From Ursus arctos (lineage: Eukaryota; Chordata; Mammalia; Carnivora; Ursidae): 64,000 bases of DNA. Below are positions 53,733 through 64,000 of this stretch, one piece after another (position 1 is the stretch's first letter; the number at the start of each line of letters is the position of its first letter). A program made the position numbers and the translations under genes. The notes beneath the pieces are model-generated. The model searched no databases. It was not told where the DNA came from and saw only the letters and a program-made list of their open reading frames with translations. The stretch covers positions 12,354,423-12,418,422 of the forward strand of contig NW_026622852.1 of the NCBI RefSeq assembly GCF_023065955.2. Direction: 5' to 3'.

Positions 53733-54574
53733 TTTTCAGAAAAGAACAGTTCATGACTCCTGAATGCTGCAAAGGTCTATTTTATTTCCCCCGTGCTATG
53801 CCCAGGACTGCTTGTCAACGTGATATTAATACAGTGAAACCTCAGTCGAAATTCAGAATCAATAATCCTTCCCAAGGGTTCAGGCTCCAGTTTACCTTGT
53901 ATTATTACTGAAGTAAAGGATTTCCTCAAAAACGCACCTTAAAAAAAAAATACAAGCAGACTGTTTACCTTCATGAGATAAGAAACTACTTATAAACACA
54001 GTTGGTGCTGCTAATTTGAACAAGCTTGGTAACACAACTTTTATGTGTTTCAGGGAGGGAGGCTGTTAGGATGCTCATTCTGAATCTTTATTTTTCTTTC
54101 TAACAAATAGTATGATTCCAAAAACGTCCTATCTGTGTTACTCATATAGATTCTAGGCATATTCTGTAATTTATTGTTGCATTCATTCAAAATGACTCTC
54201 GTGAGTCTGAACTAGTGAAGTTTTACTGTAAATTACACTGATACAAAAAGATTGAGAAAAGTGTTACTCCTTTATGCCTCATAAATTACATACTTAAGAA
54301 GTATAATCTTCCAGAGTGATATGGTTTTATTATTCTGTTTTCCTTTCAGAACTAGTGGAATCATGTTTGTATGTTTCCCAGTCCAGAGTATGGGACTGCG
54401 GGAGGTGACTAGTGTGGCTGCTATCACAGTGCCTGGAAACAGTAGATGTTTTCAGAGTGGTAGCCCTTGCCCTCCTCTTCTTCAGACCCAACCCAGCTCC
54501 ACTGTATTTATCCAACATTGACCTGTTCCCTCAGTGTTTCCCCAGGCCTGCAACGCTGAATGTCAGAGCCAGTT
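53733..54574. other. non-coding, unassigned
   Basis: AT-rich, with an A-run near 53941. Frames on both strands at 54321-54521 have no recognised product. Confidence 0.4.
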
Positions 54575-54583
54575 AAGAATTGG

Positions 54584-54739
54584 GATAGGCTGGTGATGGA
54601 TAGTAAGGAGGGCACATATTGCATGGTGCACTGGGTGTTATATGCAACTAATGAATCATCGAACTTTACATCAGAAACCAGGGATGTACTGTATGGTGAC
54701 TAACATAATATAATAAAAAAACATTAAAATAAAAAAAAA
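54584..54739 (+). mobile_element. carnivore L1 3' end, severely 5'-truncated
   Basis: 'ctggtgatggatagtaaggagggcac', 'gcactgggtgttatatgcaac', 'aatgaatcatcg', 'tgtatggtgactaacataatataataaaaaaac' is the characteristic end of the L1 lineage of carnivores. Only about 156 bp inserted. AAGAATTGG at 54575-54583 and 54740-54748 is the target duplication. This L1 lineage would have supplied the machinery for the SINEs. Confidence 0.9.
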
Positions 54740-55054
54740 AAGAATTGGCCTTGAGTCTTGGAAAGGTCATAGACGATAGAATCCTAATCGGATCCCATGT
54801 TGGAATTATTCACCGAAGACATCATATTAATAGAGTTGATCCCTGACCTGAGGACCCTCCCAGTATAGTAGGGGAGGTTGAAAGGTGAATTCTTACAATA
54901 AAGCATTACAATAAAGGGCTGCAATAAAGAACTTTCTCTGCCTACATTGGGCTGTAACTGTGACCTACCAGCTAGGGAGGCATTTGCCAAGTATATGAGC
55001 GAGCACAGAACATCCCAGCGACAGAACAGAGTATGGAGAGACACAGAAAATTAC

Positions 55055-55320
55055 ATACTGTTTAAATACGTATTACATGCTGTCCTGGGCATTAAGGATA
55101 AAACTGCAATGAAAACCCAGGCCCGGTTCCCATGCAACTCACATCCGAGTATAATGGGAGAATGTGCAGTGTTCGGGTAATGGCCAGCGGTTTCATGTGA
55201 ATGAGGGGATGCAGTGAAGATGAGGCTGAGGATTCCGGTTTCCATCTGAAGGGACTTGAAGGACAGATTTAGGAATTTGAACTTTAACCCGTAAGGTGGT
55301 TCCAGGGGTTGTCAACCAGT
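55055..55320 (-). mobile_element. L2 3' portion, antisense
   Basis: 'gtattacatgctgtcctgggcattaagg', 'actgcaatgaaaacccagg', 'ttcccatgcaactcacatcc' then 'tttgaactttaacccgtaagg' correspond to reversed L2 ('ctgttctaggc... cagtgaacaaaac... ctcatggagcttaca... ggattttattctaag'). Confidence 0.6.
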
Positions 55321-56126
55321 TCCGCCTCTGGAGGGCAGGATGGATTATGACTTCCTATGGCCAAAATTAAAACCGCATGTCGTGTCTACAAGTTCGACAG
55401 TGTTCATCCTGGCATTTGCTTGAGCCCAAGTCCGTGAGCTGATTCCATGTCCTCTGTTGGGTATGTGTGAAAATGCTACACTTCCGCTTGGAAGAGGATT
55501 TGAAGAGGAGAAAAATTCAAGTGAGAGCAAGGAAAAGACTGCAAAGTTGTGGCCCTGTGCACTGGCCTTGGACTTGGACCTGAACTCCTGCTGCCTGCCA
55601 GTGGCTTGAAGTGCGCACATGGCTTCACCTGAGGTAGCCAGATGGATAACAGCAAGCGCCGTGCCAAGATGTTCCCACTGGGTATTTTAACCTTTCCTGG
55701 AGCAAAACAAGGCTTCTGTGCACGGCCTGGAAATGTGTAATTTGGGAACACATTTTTCACCCTTAGTTTGAAAAGAGGAATCAAATCTGTTGACTCTTGT
55801 CTACCCCCCTCCCACTGCAGCCTCTCCCACTGTCTTCAAGTTTCTTGAAGGTTCCTCATGTACAAATTTCTGCAAGGATGATTGATTTTTTTTTAAATGG
55901 CAGTCACTCTAAGAGCTTATAAGTTCTCTAGCAGAAACTGAGTTTTAAATGATATTTAAATGAACGATATGCTGCTTCTGGCCACCACCCACCAAAGCAT
56001 GCCGTTCTGTTCTTTAGAGTACTAATAAAGGGCACTGATTGATTCCACTGCCTTTGAGCAAAGGCCTGGATTAAAAGTGTAAATGCAGATTAACCCCCTG
56101 GCTTTGACCGGACCCAGCTCTCTATC
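55321..56126. other. non-coding, unassigned
   Basis: Reverse frames 55345-55620 and 55476-55784 (91 and 102 codons) overlap without recognisable product. A weaker CTCF-like 12/14 match lies at 55325-55338. Confidence 0.4.
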
Positions 56127-56305
56127 CAGTAGTTCTCAAATTTTTGGTGTGTATCAGAATCCTATGAACGCTTTAAAATGCAGATGGCGGGGCTACACTC
56201 ACAGCACTTCTGGTTCAGTGGGTCTGGCGTGGGGCCCAAGAATTTGCATTTTTAGCAAGCTCTCAGGCACTGCTGCTGCATCCATGGGCAACACTTTGCA
56301 AACCA
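56127..56305 (+). mobile_element. MER5A (hAT-Charlie MITE)
   Basis: 'cagtagttctcaaatttttgg', 'gtatcagaatcctatgaacg', 'ggcggggctacactcacagc', 'tctggttcagtgggtctggcgtggggccc', 'aagaatttgcatttttagcaagc' follow MER5A nearly end to end. Its right terminal repeat is worn. The overlapping frame 56083-56328 is chance. Confidence 0.9.
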
Positions 56306-56500
56306 TCTTATATCCCAAATTTACCTGACCTACTGAAACAAATTCTTTAAGGGAGAGGCCCTCAGATGTTGATTGTTCGATCCCACCCCCCAGGTGCCTA
56401 GGCGATTCCAGTCATCAGGGAGATTTAGGAAAGACTGTTAACAACTCACCCCAGGTGAGACATGATCATTATGTCTAACTATTTTAGCAATCATTTAGAG

Positions 56501-56882
56501 CAATGGTTCTCAACTTTGGATGCGTATTAGAATCATTTGGTGAGCTTTTTAAAGCGCTGATCCCTGGGTCATACTCCCAGAGAGTCTGAGGCAACTGGTC
56601 AAATTCAGCCCAGCCATCTGTTTTTAAAAGCCCCCAAGGGGGCGCCTGGGTGGCTCAGTCAGTGAAGTGTCTGACTCTTGATTTTGGCTCAGGGCATGAT
56701 CTCAGGGTTGGGAGATCGAGCCCCATGTTGGGCTCCATGCTGGGCGTGGAGCCTGCTTATGATTTTCTCTCTCCCCCTCTACTGCCCCCACTCCACTCAC
56801 ACTCTCTTTCTTAAAAAAAAAAAAAAAAAAAAAAGTCCCCCAGGTATTTTCCATGTGTATCCAGAGTTTGGCTGAAAGCCTG
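56501..56882 (+). mobile_element. MER5B-like hAT MITE split by a SINE
   Basis: Left part 56501-56638 ('caatggttctcaac', 'gtattagaatcatttgg', 'gagctttttaaagcg') and right part 56835-56882 ('gtcccccagg', 'gtatccagagtttggctg') rejoin as one element with inverted ends. A SINE interrupts it. Confidence 0.82.
56639..56831 (+). mobile_element. CAN-SINE inserted in MER5B
   Basis: 'ggggcgcctgggtggctcag', 'gatctcagggttgggagatcg', 'agccccatgttgggctcc', body, 'ctctctttctt' and a long A-run. The host site 'aaaagcccccaag' on the left and 'aaaagtcccccag' on the right is the target duplication. Confidence 0.93.
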
Positions 56883-57150
56883 TTAGAAGGCCTTTAGCCC
56901 CTTTACCCAACTAATTACTCTAGCACCCAGCCCAAATCCCCTCCTGAGGAAGCCCTCCCTTGCACCCAGGGGGGTGAAGAGCTTCCCTGCAGAATGGATA
57001 ATCCTGTCAAAACAATGGGCACAATGCTTGCAATCACTGGGGTCTTAGCACTTTCTCCTGGGAGAAGGTAAACCACTTGAGCACAGACAGCACGTCTGAA
57101 TTTTCTCGGAATCCCAGTGCCTCGACAAGAGGATTCAGTCTGTTTCTGAA
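56883..57150 (+). mobile_element. L2 3' end, sense
   Basis: 'aaatcccctcctgaggaagccctccc', 'ggagaaggtaaaccacttgagc', 'gacagcacgtctgaattttc' and 'cccagtgcctcgacaag' follow L2 order. Confidence 0.6.
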
Positions 57151-57189
57151 GAATGAGTAAAACTGTTTTGTTCTTGGTGACTCCTACTA

Positions 57190-57385
57190 CAGCAGAGCGG
57201 AAGGCAGCCTTGGCTCTGCCACTTACCAGCCGTGGACATTGGACGTGTTATTTAGCTTTCACTGAGCCTCTGTTTCTCTGTCAAATGCACACCTCGTGGG
57301 GTGGTTGTGAGGTTTTGATGAGACTGATATAAAGCTCATCTCACAATGCGAAGCATGTAGTAAGCAATTCAGTCAGCGTTGGCTA
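57190..57385 (-). mobile_element. MIR SINE, antisense
   Basis: 'cttggctctgccacttaccagccgtgg', 'gagcctctgtttctctgtcaaatgc', 'cctcgtggggtggttgtgagg', 'taaagctcatctcacaatgcg' follow reversed MIR. Confidence 0.85.
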
Positions 57386-58239
57386 GTTTCATGGTCTCTT
57401 CTGTTTGTTGTTTTAAGTCAAGCTGACTTGCATCCCCAGTTCCCTGGCCAAACGGGACTGCTGGCTTAGCTTTGCAGCCTCTCAGCTCTGCCCACCCTTC
57501 TGTCAGCTCAAGTCCTGCTGGGCTGCACAGCTTCCAGTTCTCACCAGCTCTCCTGGGCAGGTGGGGCATGAAGACACCCTCCACAGGGGCTGGGGGCTGT
57601 GATGCAGCACCTTGCTCGGGTGCGGGCAAATCCTGCTCTTGAGCAGGTAAAACTCCTCATTTGAGGATCCAAATCAGACAGGTGTGCATCCCGCCGAAGT
57701 CCCTGGTCCGGATGCACCCTTGACTTGGTTCTGCAGATGAGTGCATCTACAGGTTGGAATTACCACTTGGGCCCTCTAGGTATGAACGCCATCTGCCAAG
57801 ATCCATGTGATGTTGTTACAAGCTTCCTCATCCCTTCTCTATCACACCCAGATTCCCAGTGGTTCAGTCCCACATGTTTCTCTGGTAATTCTTATGGTGT
57901 CAGATCGGAGTACAGTCTTCCACAAAGCAACCCCATTTTGGGGGGATGCTGGTTGTCTCACCTGGGTTCTCTGTCCCTACTGGAGGAAACGGTGGCTCAA
58001 GGGAAACCTCAGTGTGTGTTGTTGTGCTGGCCTGGGGGAGGGACAAGGTGGTCAACCTATAACCACTCCTCCTACCCTTCTAATGCAGTCTGTCTTGGTC
58101 TCTGAGCTGCAGGGGGGTGCTCCAGCCTCACCCTCTATGTTTTAGGATTCTCAAAGTGGTGTCTTAAACGGTTATTAGTTGTTCTTCTTGTGCAGGGGAT
58201 CAAAGTCAGGAATAACATATGTTACCATCTTGATGACAT
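57386..58239. other. GC-richer non-coding, unassigned frames
   Basis: A 126-codon frame (57725-58105) and overlapping 112-codon and 86-codon frames have no recognisable domain, and no repeat is assigned. Composition is close to that of a degraded exon-like or L2-like segment; I cannot decide. Confidence 0.35.
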
Positions 58240-60905
58240 CACTCCATGTCCCAATTTATTTTGAAGCCAGCATAACCTTGATACTAAAACCTGGAAAAAA
58301 AATTTAAGAAAAGGAAATTACAAATAAATATGTCTCATAAATAATGATGTAAAATTCTCTGACAACATATTAGCATATCAAATCCAGTGATATATATAAA
58401 AAGATTAATGCAATATTAGGAAAATTTATCCTAGGAATGCAAGGTTGGTTAGACTTTTAAAATCATTCAATGTAATACACCACAATAACGGAATAAGAGA
58501 GGAAAACTATATTGTCAGCTCAATAGATTCATGAAGAGCATTTGACAACATTAACACTCATTCACGATAAAAAAAACTTTCAGCAAATTGCAAAGAGAAA
58601 GATACTTCCTTAATCTGATAAAGGGCATCTATAAGAAACTGAAAATTAACAGCATTGTTAATCATGAAATATTGAATTTTTTTTCCTCCTTAGATCAGGA
58701 ACAAATCAAAGATCTCCATACCTCTCTATATAGTATTTTACTATATAATCATAACAATAGAAAAAAAGACATAAAAATTGGAAAGGAAGAAGTAAAATTC
58801 TTTTTATTCACAGGCAACATAGATGTTTATCCTAAAGAATCTATGAAACACTACAAAATAACTCATAAGTGAATTTAGCAATGTCATAGGATACAAATTC
58901 AATATACAAAAATTGAGTTTATTTCTATATACCAGTAACAAACAATTGGAAATTGAAATTTGAAAAATACTTTTTTTATATAGCATTAAACATATGAAGT
59001 GCATAAAGGATATATTTAACAAAGTATGTGCAAAACCTATGCACTGAAAACCACACACATTGCTCAGAGAAATCAAATAAGGCCTAAAAATGTGAAAAGA
59101 AATGCCATGTGCATGGATTGGAAGATTCAATATTGTTAAAGATGCCAACTTTCTCCAAACTGATTTATAGATTCAGTGCAATTCCATTTAAAATTGCAGC
59201 AGGCTTCTTTGTAGATAGTGACAAGGTCAAAAATGCGAAGAGCCCTAAAGGGCCAAAAGAATTTTGAAAGAGCTGAGAAAAATTAAATAGGACTCACTAC
59301 CTGATTTCAAGACTTACATTAAGGCCACAATAACAAAGTATAGTGTGGCCATAAAAATAGACATATAGATCAATGAAACAGAATTGGGACCAGAAATAGA
59401 CCCACACATATGCTGACTTCTGATAACATTGCCGAGGCAATGAAATGGGGAAAGGAATGTCTATTTAACAGGTATGCTAGATAAATACAGGAGACAAAAT
59501 AAACCTCAATCTCTACCTCACTATACATACAAAAATTAATTCAAAATGAATAATAGACCTAACCTTAAAAGCTAAAAGCATAAAGCTTCTAGTAACAACA
59601 TGACAGAAAATCTTGAATGTCTTTATTGCCTGGAGTAGACAAAGATTTCTCAGACCCTCTAACACAGTATTAAATATAAAATAATAATAACAACAACAAA
59701 CTATAGTTTATCAAAATTTGTAATTTATCCTCATCAAAAGACATCATTAAGAAAATGTTAAAGCAGGGGCGCCTGGGTGGCTCAGTTGCTAAGCGTCTGC
59801 CTCCAGCTCAGGGCGTGATCCCAGAGTCCTGGGATCGAGCCCCGCATCAGGCTCCTCCGCTGGGAGCCTGTTTCTTCCTCTCCCACTCCCCCTGCCTGTG
59901 TTCCCTCTCTCGCTGGCTGTCTCTCTGTCAAATAAATAAAAATAAAATCTTAAAAAAAATGTTAAAGCAAGCCACATACTAGGAGGAGATATTTGCAATA
60001 CATATCTGTCAAAAGCCTTATATCTAGAACATCTAGAGAATTCCCACAAGTCAATAATAAAAAGGCAACTCAATTTTTTTGAAATGGGCAACAAGACTTG
60101 AACAAACACTTCACAGAGGATGATGTACAAATGGCCAATAAGCACACAAAGTTCTCAACATCATTATTTTTGAGGAAGATGCAAATTACAATCATAACAA
60201 AATACATTACGCACTCAGTAGAAAGGATAAAATTAAAGACTTTGATGACACCAAGAGTTGACAAGAATGTGGGGCAACCCGAATCATCATCTTTTGATGA
60301 CCGTGTGAATCAGTACAAACGCTTGAGAAAAGGTGATGATTTTCTTATAAAATCAAGCATACACTACAGTACAATCCAGCAATCCTACTTTTGTGTATTG
60401 ACCCAAGAGAAGTGAAAACATAAAATCCACAAAAAGACATGTACTAGTATGTTCATACAAACTTTATTCAAGCTCGTCTAACATTGAATCACCCCAAATG
60501 TCCATCAATAGTAAATCTGATAACCAAATTCTGATTGATTCATACTTTGCAATGGTACTTGGCAATTTTAAAAAGAACTAACAGTACATACAACAATATG
60601 GACAAATCTCAAGCCTGTTGAGAGAAAGAAGTCAGACACAAAATACTATCTCCTATACTTGCAAGAATAGTCAAATCTTATCTATAGTAATAGAAATCAG
60701 AACAGGGGCAAACTCTGAGGGGAGGGCTTAACTAGAAGGAGGTACTGGGGAATCTTCTGGGGTTTTATGGAAATGTTTCAATTTTGGTGATGGTTATATG
60801 GATATGTATTTTTTAAATCGAAACTCATTGTTTTTTTTTTAAATCAAAACTCATTGTATACTAAATATGCATGCGTTTTTTTCTATATGAAATTTTTCAA
60901 CTCAA
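58240..60905 (+). mobile_element. old L1: ORF2 second half plus 3' end, sense, split by a SINE
   Basis: Follows L1 ORF2 from upstream of the reverse transcriptase active site to the C-terminus: 'ccagcataaccttgatac', 'ctaggaatgcaaggttgg', 'cattcaatgtaatacacc', 'gattcagtgcaattcc', 'agacccacacatatgctgac', 'aatggccaataagcac', 'tgtccatcaatag', then the UTR ending at 60905 in an A-run. Numerous stops and frameshifts; residual frames such as 58588-58872 and 60098-60415 are pieces of ORF2. A SINE interrupts it at 59766. Near 60817-60856 a 'tttaaatc(g/a)aaactcattg' pair is duplicated around a T-run. Confidence 0.85.
59766..59955 (+). mobile_element. CAN-SINE inserted in L1
   Basis: 'ggggcgcctgggtggctcag', 'cagagtcctgggatcgagcc', 'gggagcctgtttcttcc', AAATAAAAATAAAATCTT tail. 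Perfect 14-bp target duplication AAAATGTTAAAGCA at 59752-59765 and 59956-59969. Frames crossing it on both strands are not genes. Confidence 0.96.
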
Positions 60906-62294
60906 AAAAAAAGAGGCAACACTTTGAGACTGGTCACTAGATTATTTTTAAAAAGGTCATAGTGTGCCTTGAATTTTATGGACACTAATAAAATACATTT
61001 TATTCTATATTGGATATTTAATATAAATAAGGCATCTTATATATTAATCAAAAATTGATTTAGAAACATTCAAGTGTTAGCACATTCCTTCTGAGTAATA
61101 CATATTCACACATTGGCCCTGCATGGTTCCACTCATCCCTTCTGCCTTAGTAAATGAAGGCTCTTGGGTATGGTTTGCAGATCAGAGCCCCACTTTCCAT
61201 GTACTTGACCTCTTTATGGTAGTTGATTATTTCCCAGAATGTATTTTTCCTAATGTGAAACTTTTATGTGAGAATGTCTCTAATATAGGGCTACCTGCCA
61301 TTATTTAAGTGAAATATGACCTGTTGCTTGCAGTCAGATTTCAATGCAAAGTTAACCTTGAGCAAAAAATTGAGACCAGTTAAATATTTTTTTCCAAAAG
61401 CTTATTTTTGCCAATACCAAGGAAAAAAAAATGAGCCAACAAAATTACATATTTAAGATCTGTTTAGCAAACAAAGAATGGTTATTTGGTTTGGAGTTGA
61501 GAGAAAACTTAGTAAAAGCTGAGAAACGCTTCAAATTACTGATCCTCGCTTTTATTGAGTTTCACAGTAGGTCATTTTTAATTACATACAACTTTTCTCT
61601 AAACAGCAGTGACGCTCCTGTTTCTGTAATAACTGACTGGGCAAAAACCTTTGCTCTTCTGGAATTGCAGTTTACAAAATCAACTGAAACATAAATAGAA
61701 TTAGACTTATGGGTGTTTGGCATGATGTCATCGTGTGGTTGTGTTATTCTTGACTTAAATGACCTGTTCCAATGAATGAACTGAAGAGACCCGTTAATGA
61801 CCCCACGTAGAGTCAGCCCCTGTGGGCATACTTTCTCTTTTTCTTTTGTGGATTTAGAAACTGACTCTCAACTCAAAGCAGGGGACTTTGAAGAGATCTT
61901 TCCTCCGCAGTCCTGAAAGTCAATCGGCACATGCAGGCATTCTCCCCTCCCCCGCCTTATCTACGGCGGGTGACAATGTGTCAGAGATTGTCTTCTCATT
62001 TATTGGTGTACATCCTAAGGCAGGTTTAAGACCACAGAATGAGGCAGAGATAGGCAACAATTAGAATTGCTTGGGTATTTTAATGTTCATTTTTCTAGGC
62101 AAATAGATTCTAATCTGTTGATATGAGTGCCTTTGGGCTAATGTTAAAACCATTATAAAAAGTCCTGACCTTGAGATTAAAAGATAAGGGGGAAAAGGTA
62201 CGTTTTGAGTTCAAATAACTCAAAAGCAATCCAATTAGGTAAATACATGTTAGGAAGAAATATAACTTGCTTACCAATCTAGCCAAGTCTGCTT
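60906..62294. other. AT-rich non-coding, no recognised element
   Basis: Frames 61123-61308 and 61431-61694 have no recognised product. A CCCGCC/GGCGGG inverted repeat around TTATCTAC at 61951-61970 puts a GATA-type site in its loop. No family assigned. Confidence 0.4.
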
Positions 62295-62430
62295 CTCATT
62301 CATTCATTCAACAAAGATTTTTAGTGTGGCTTTAGGGATTGTGGGAGTTTAAAGATATTTAAGATGATTTTCTTATTTTAAAGTAATTTACAATCTAGAT
62401 GGAAGTACAAGATAATCGCAGTGGAAAACT
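62295..62430 (-). mobile_element. L2 3' end, antisense
   Basis: 'ctcattcattcattcaacaaagattttt' start, 'gtaatttacaatctagatgg' later, matching the reversed L2 tail and 'gagcttacattctagtgg'. Confidence 0.6.
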
Positions 62431-62804
62431 TTTGAATAATAGTGTAAGGTTCAAATAAGAGAACACACCTGTAAAAGAAGTGTTCCAAGTAAAAAATTTG
62501 CAAAAGATCATCATTGAGATGATCATGCAAAATTTGAGGAGAAAATTGAATGTCTAAGAAGAATTGAATCTTGTTTTTAGCAAGTGCTTACCTGGGTGTC
62601 GGTTGAGCCAGTGAATGGCAGCCATGTGCTGGTTTTCACGTGGAGAGCACGTGTGTGTGCTCTCAGTTTATAATGAGCTATGATTCTCACTGAGGATGTC
62701 TATGTTTAACCAACAGAACTACCTATTGTAACTGATCACAGTGGGATTGTAATCAGTGAGTTTCCTCTTTCTCTACTCTGTGACCCTGAAGACACTAATT
62801 GTGA
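62431..62804. other. non-coding with a hairpin
   Basis: Perfect inverted repeat GAGAGCAC (62643-62650) / GTGCTCTC (62657-62664) around GTGTGT, including the E-box CACGTG. Nothing else recognised. Confidence 0.45.
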
Positions 62805-63060
62805 CAACAATAACCAACATTTACTAAGCTTACCCTATGCCAGGTGTCATTTTAAATTTTAGGAACTTTCCATATATTAATTCATCTAGTCCTCCTAATA
62901 ACCTGATAACATAGGTATTATCCCCATGTTAACAGATGAGGGGACTAAGGCACAGGAGCCTGAGAAACATACCCAGAAGGTATTTGTGACAGACCTGGGA
63001 TATAAAAACAGGCAGTCTGGCTTTAAAGCTCCCGTGTTAATCCCTACACTGTACCACATC
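62805..63060 (+). mobile_element. MIR SINE, near full length
   Basis: 'ataaccaacatttactaagc', 'tatgccaggtgtcatttt', 'ttaattcatctagtcctcc', 'ggtattatccccatgttaacagatgaggggactaaggcacagg', 'gacctgggatataaaaacaggcagtctggc', 'taatccctacactgtacc' give MIR from start to end. Best kept MIR of the window. Confidence 0.93.
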
Positions 63061-63739
63061 TTGTCTAGTATCATTGGTGCCTAAAATCATGGTTGATATG
63101 GTAACCCTGGCTAGATGAACACATGGATGATAAGTAATTTTTGTAATTATAAATTTTCTGGAAAGGTATATCAGCAATAATGCAAATATTAATGAGTAAC
63201 TCCAGAAAGAGTCATTTGAGCTAAAGGATACACAACACAGAGATGTCCCCCAGAAATGGCAGTATGTCCCCAATCGCATGGATGTCTTAGGGATTTAGTC
63301 CCTCCTCTGTTCCCTTCTATAGCTGCTGCCTACATTTTAGCATGGATAATTGTCTGGTCAAAGCTCTTTGCAATAAACAGAAACCCCTCAAACTTGCTCA
63401 AGTATTAAGTGTATTAAGAGATACCTCATGGAAACAAAGGAAAGAAAATGTCCCAGGAGTAGAAAAGAGACACATTCCCAGGGAAAGTGGGCCAAGCAAT
63501 CCCCTAAAATGCATCTGCTCAAGTATGTAGAGCTTAATACTTTTAAATTTTATAAGGCAACTGTTTATGGATTTCTTTATTTTTCTCTCATAGGCGATTA
63601 AACAGTACTCAAAGTGCAGGCAGTGCTTGAAACTGCTCCCGGAAATAGGCAGTGGCCCATCTTTATTAGCAATACTCATCCAGTCGTATGTCCCGAGGGC
63701 TCTGGTCTAAACCAAAGCTTTGTGCCTTTCCTTTACATG
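63061..63739. other. non-coding, no recognised element
   Basis: Overlapping frames at 63342-63530 and 63398-63679 without recognised product; no family assigned. Confidence 0.4.
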
Positions 63740-63925
63740 TGTTGTTCATTCATTCATTTGTTCATTTTCTTGTTTATGTATACATTCATTCATATGGAAG
63801 CTTTATTGTCTATTGCTTCCTGTTTGCCACACCTGGCACAGAGCAGGGGGTACACGGTGGTGAGCCCAAAGGCTCAGACCCTGACTCTTGCAGTTTACAG
63901 CTTAGTGGTGTCAGTATATGACCAT
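63740..63925 (-). mobile_element. L2 3' end, antisense, with (TTCA)n
   Basis: 'ttcattcattcatttg' tail, then 'cacctggcacagagcagggggtacacgg', 'tgagcccaaaggctcagaccc', 'ttgcagtttacagcttagtgg', matching reversed L2. The frames 63614-63934 and 63688-63921 overlap it. Confidence 0.75.
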
Positions 63926-63939
63926 ACGTCTTAGTGTAC

Positions 63940-64000
63940 TTGATCGCTACGTCCTGTTTCCTCATCTGTAAACAGGGTTACAAACTGGCCTGGCCTTTCT
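63940..64000 (-). mobile_element. MIR SINE, antisense, cut by window edge
   Basis: 'tgtttcctcatctgtaaacagggttac' matches the reversed MIR core. The element continues beyond the window. Confidence 0.6.

Noticed and set aside
55325..55338. CTCF-like match on + strand
   Set aside because: 12 of 14 with changes at two informative positions, and 4963-4980 on the - strand is weaker still (11 of 14).
57725..58105. 126-codon forward frame as a gene
   Set aside because: Overlaps a 112-codon frame in another phase, product not recognisable, no signals of transcription visible.
58588..60415. Frames with L1 ORF2 similarity
   Set aside because: Isolated pieces of a LINE ORF2 broken by many stops and a SINE; not an intact gene.
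1..64000. A protein-coding operon or new defence-like system
   Set aside because: No supported coding gene in the window; density and type of repeats show vertebrate intergenic or intronic DNA.

Overview
The window is nuclear DNA of a carnivoran mammal, most likely a caniform of the bear/panda, seal or mustelid side. The evidence is at least 15 tRNA-derived CAN-SINE copies (heads starting near GGGGCGCCTGGGTGGCTCAG, CT-rich bodies, AATAAA-rich tails) and one 5'-truncated carnivore-type L1 3' end at 54584-54739. Several SINEs have the body variant with 'GAGCCTGCTTCTTCCTCTCC', which I associate with ursid or other arctoid genomes. The species call is inference. No bacterial, plasmid or phage feature is present.

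I find no exon, RNA gene, CpG island or promoter that I can support. The longest open frames are about 100-150 codons. They lack recognisable domains, and many lie inside repeats (for example 8918-9265 in an L2, 29695-30075 across a CT/AC microsatellite, 31063-31437 across a SINE). The window therefore reads as intergenic or deep intronic sequence. The one stretch worth testing for coding or pseudogene origin is 25640-26210.

Layout. 0.4-1.5 kb: an antisense L2 split by a SINE. 2.0-2.9 kb: an L1 3' UTR, then a MIR. 4.0-5.2 kb: two copies of an ungapped 101-bp direct repeat. 6.1-7.2 kb: three SINEs in the same orientation. 8.6-10.6 kb: a long decayed sense L2, then a hAT-type MITE. 11.0-16.4 kb: short SINE, MIR, microsatellite, L2 and two more SINEs. 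17.6-18.9 kb: an old L1 end; an 84-bp piece of it recurs at 20181-20264. 22.3-23.7 kb: three retroposon insertions packed together, each with its own target-site duplication. 24-25.5 kb: L2, SINE, MIR. 28.4-31.4 kb: LTR, SINE, antisense L1, microsatellite, MIR, L2, SINE. 31.4-38.4 kb: about 7 kb almost free of recognisable young repeats. 38.4-41.4 kb: a long antisense L1 with a 46-bp alternating purine-pyrimidine tract in it. 42-50.6 kb: L1, MIR, hAT, nested SINEs and more L1 and MIR. 52-57.4 kb: SINE, hAT elements including MER5-type copies, carnivore L1, L2, MIR. 58.2-60.9 kb: a sense L1 ORF2 remnant split by a SINE. 62.3-64 kb: L2, a near-complete MIR, and L2/MIR at the edge.

The most useful non-repeat signals are two strong CTCF-core matches on the + strand (20540-20553 and 52973-52986), a G-quadruplex motif (26472-26503), several perfect short-loop hairpins and the Z-DNA-prone tract. 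Repeat family names come from recalled consensus order, not from a search; old fragment ends are good to about 20-40 bp, while insertions with direct repeats are exact or nearly so.
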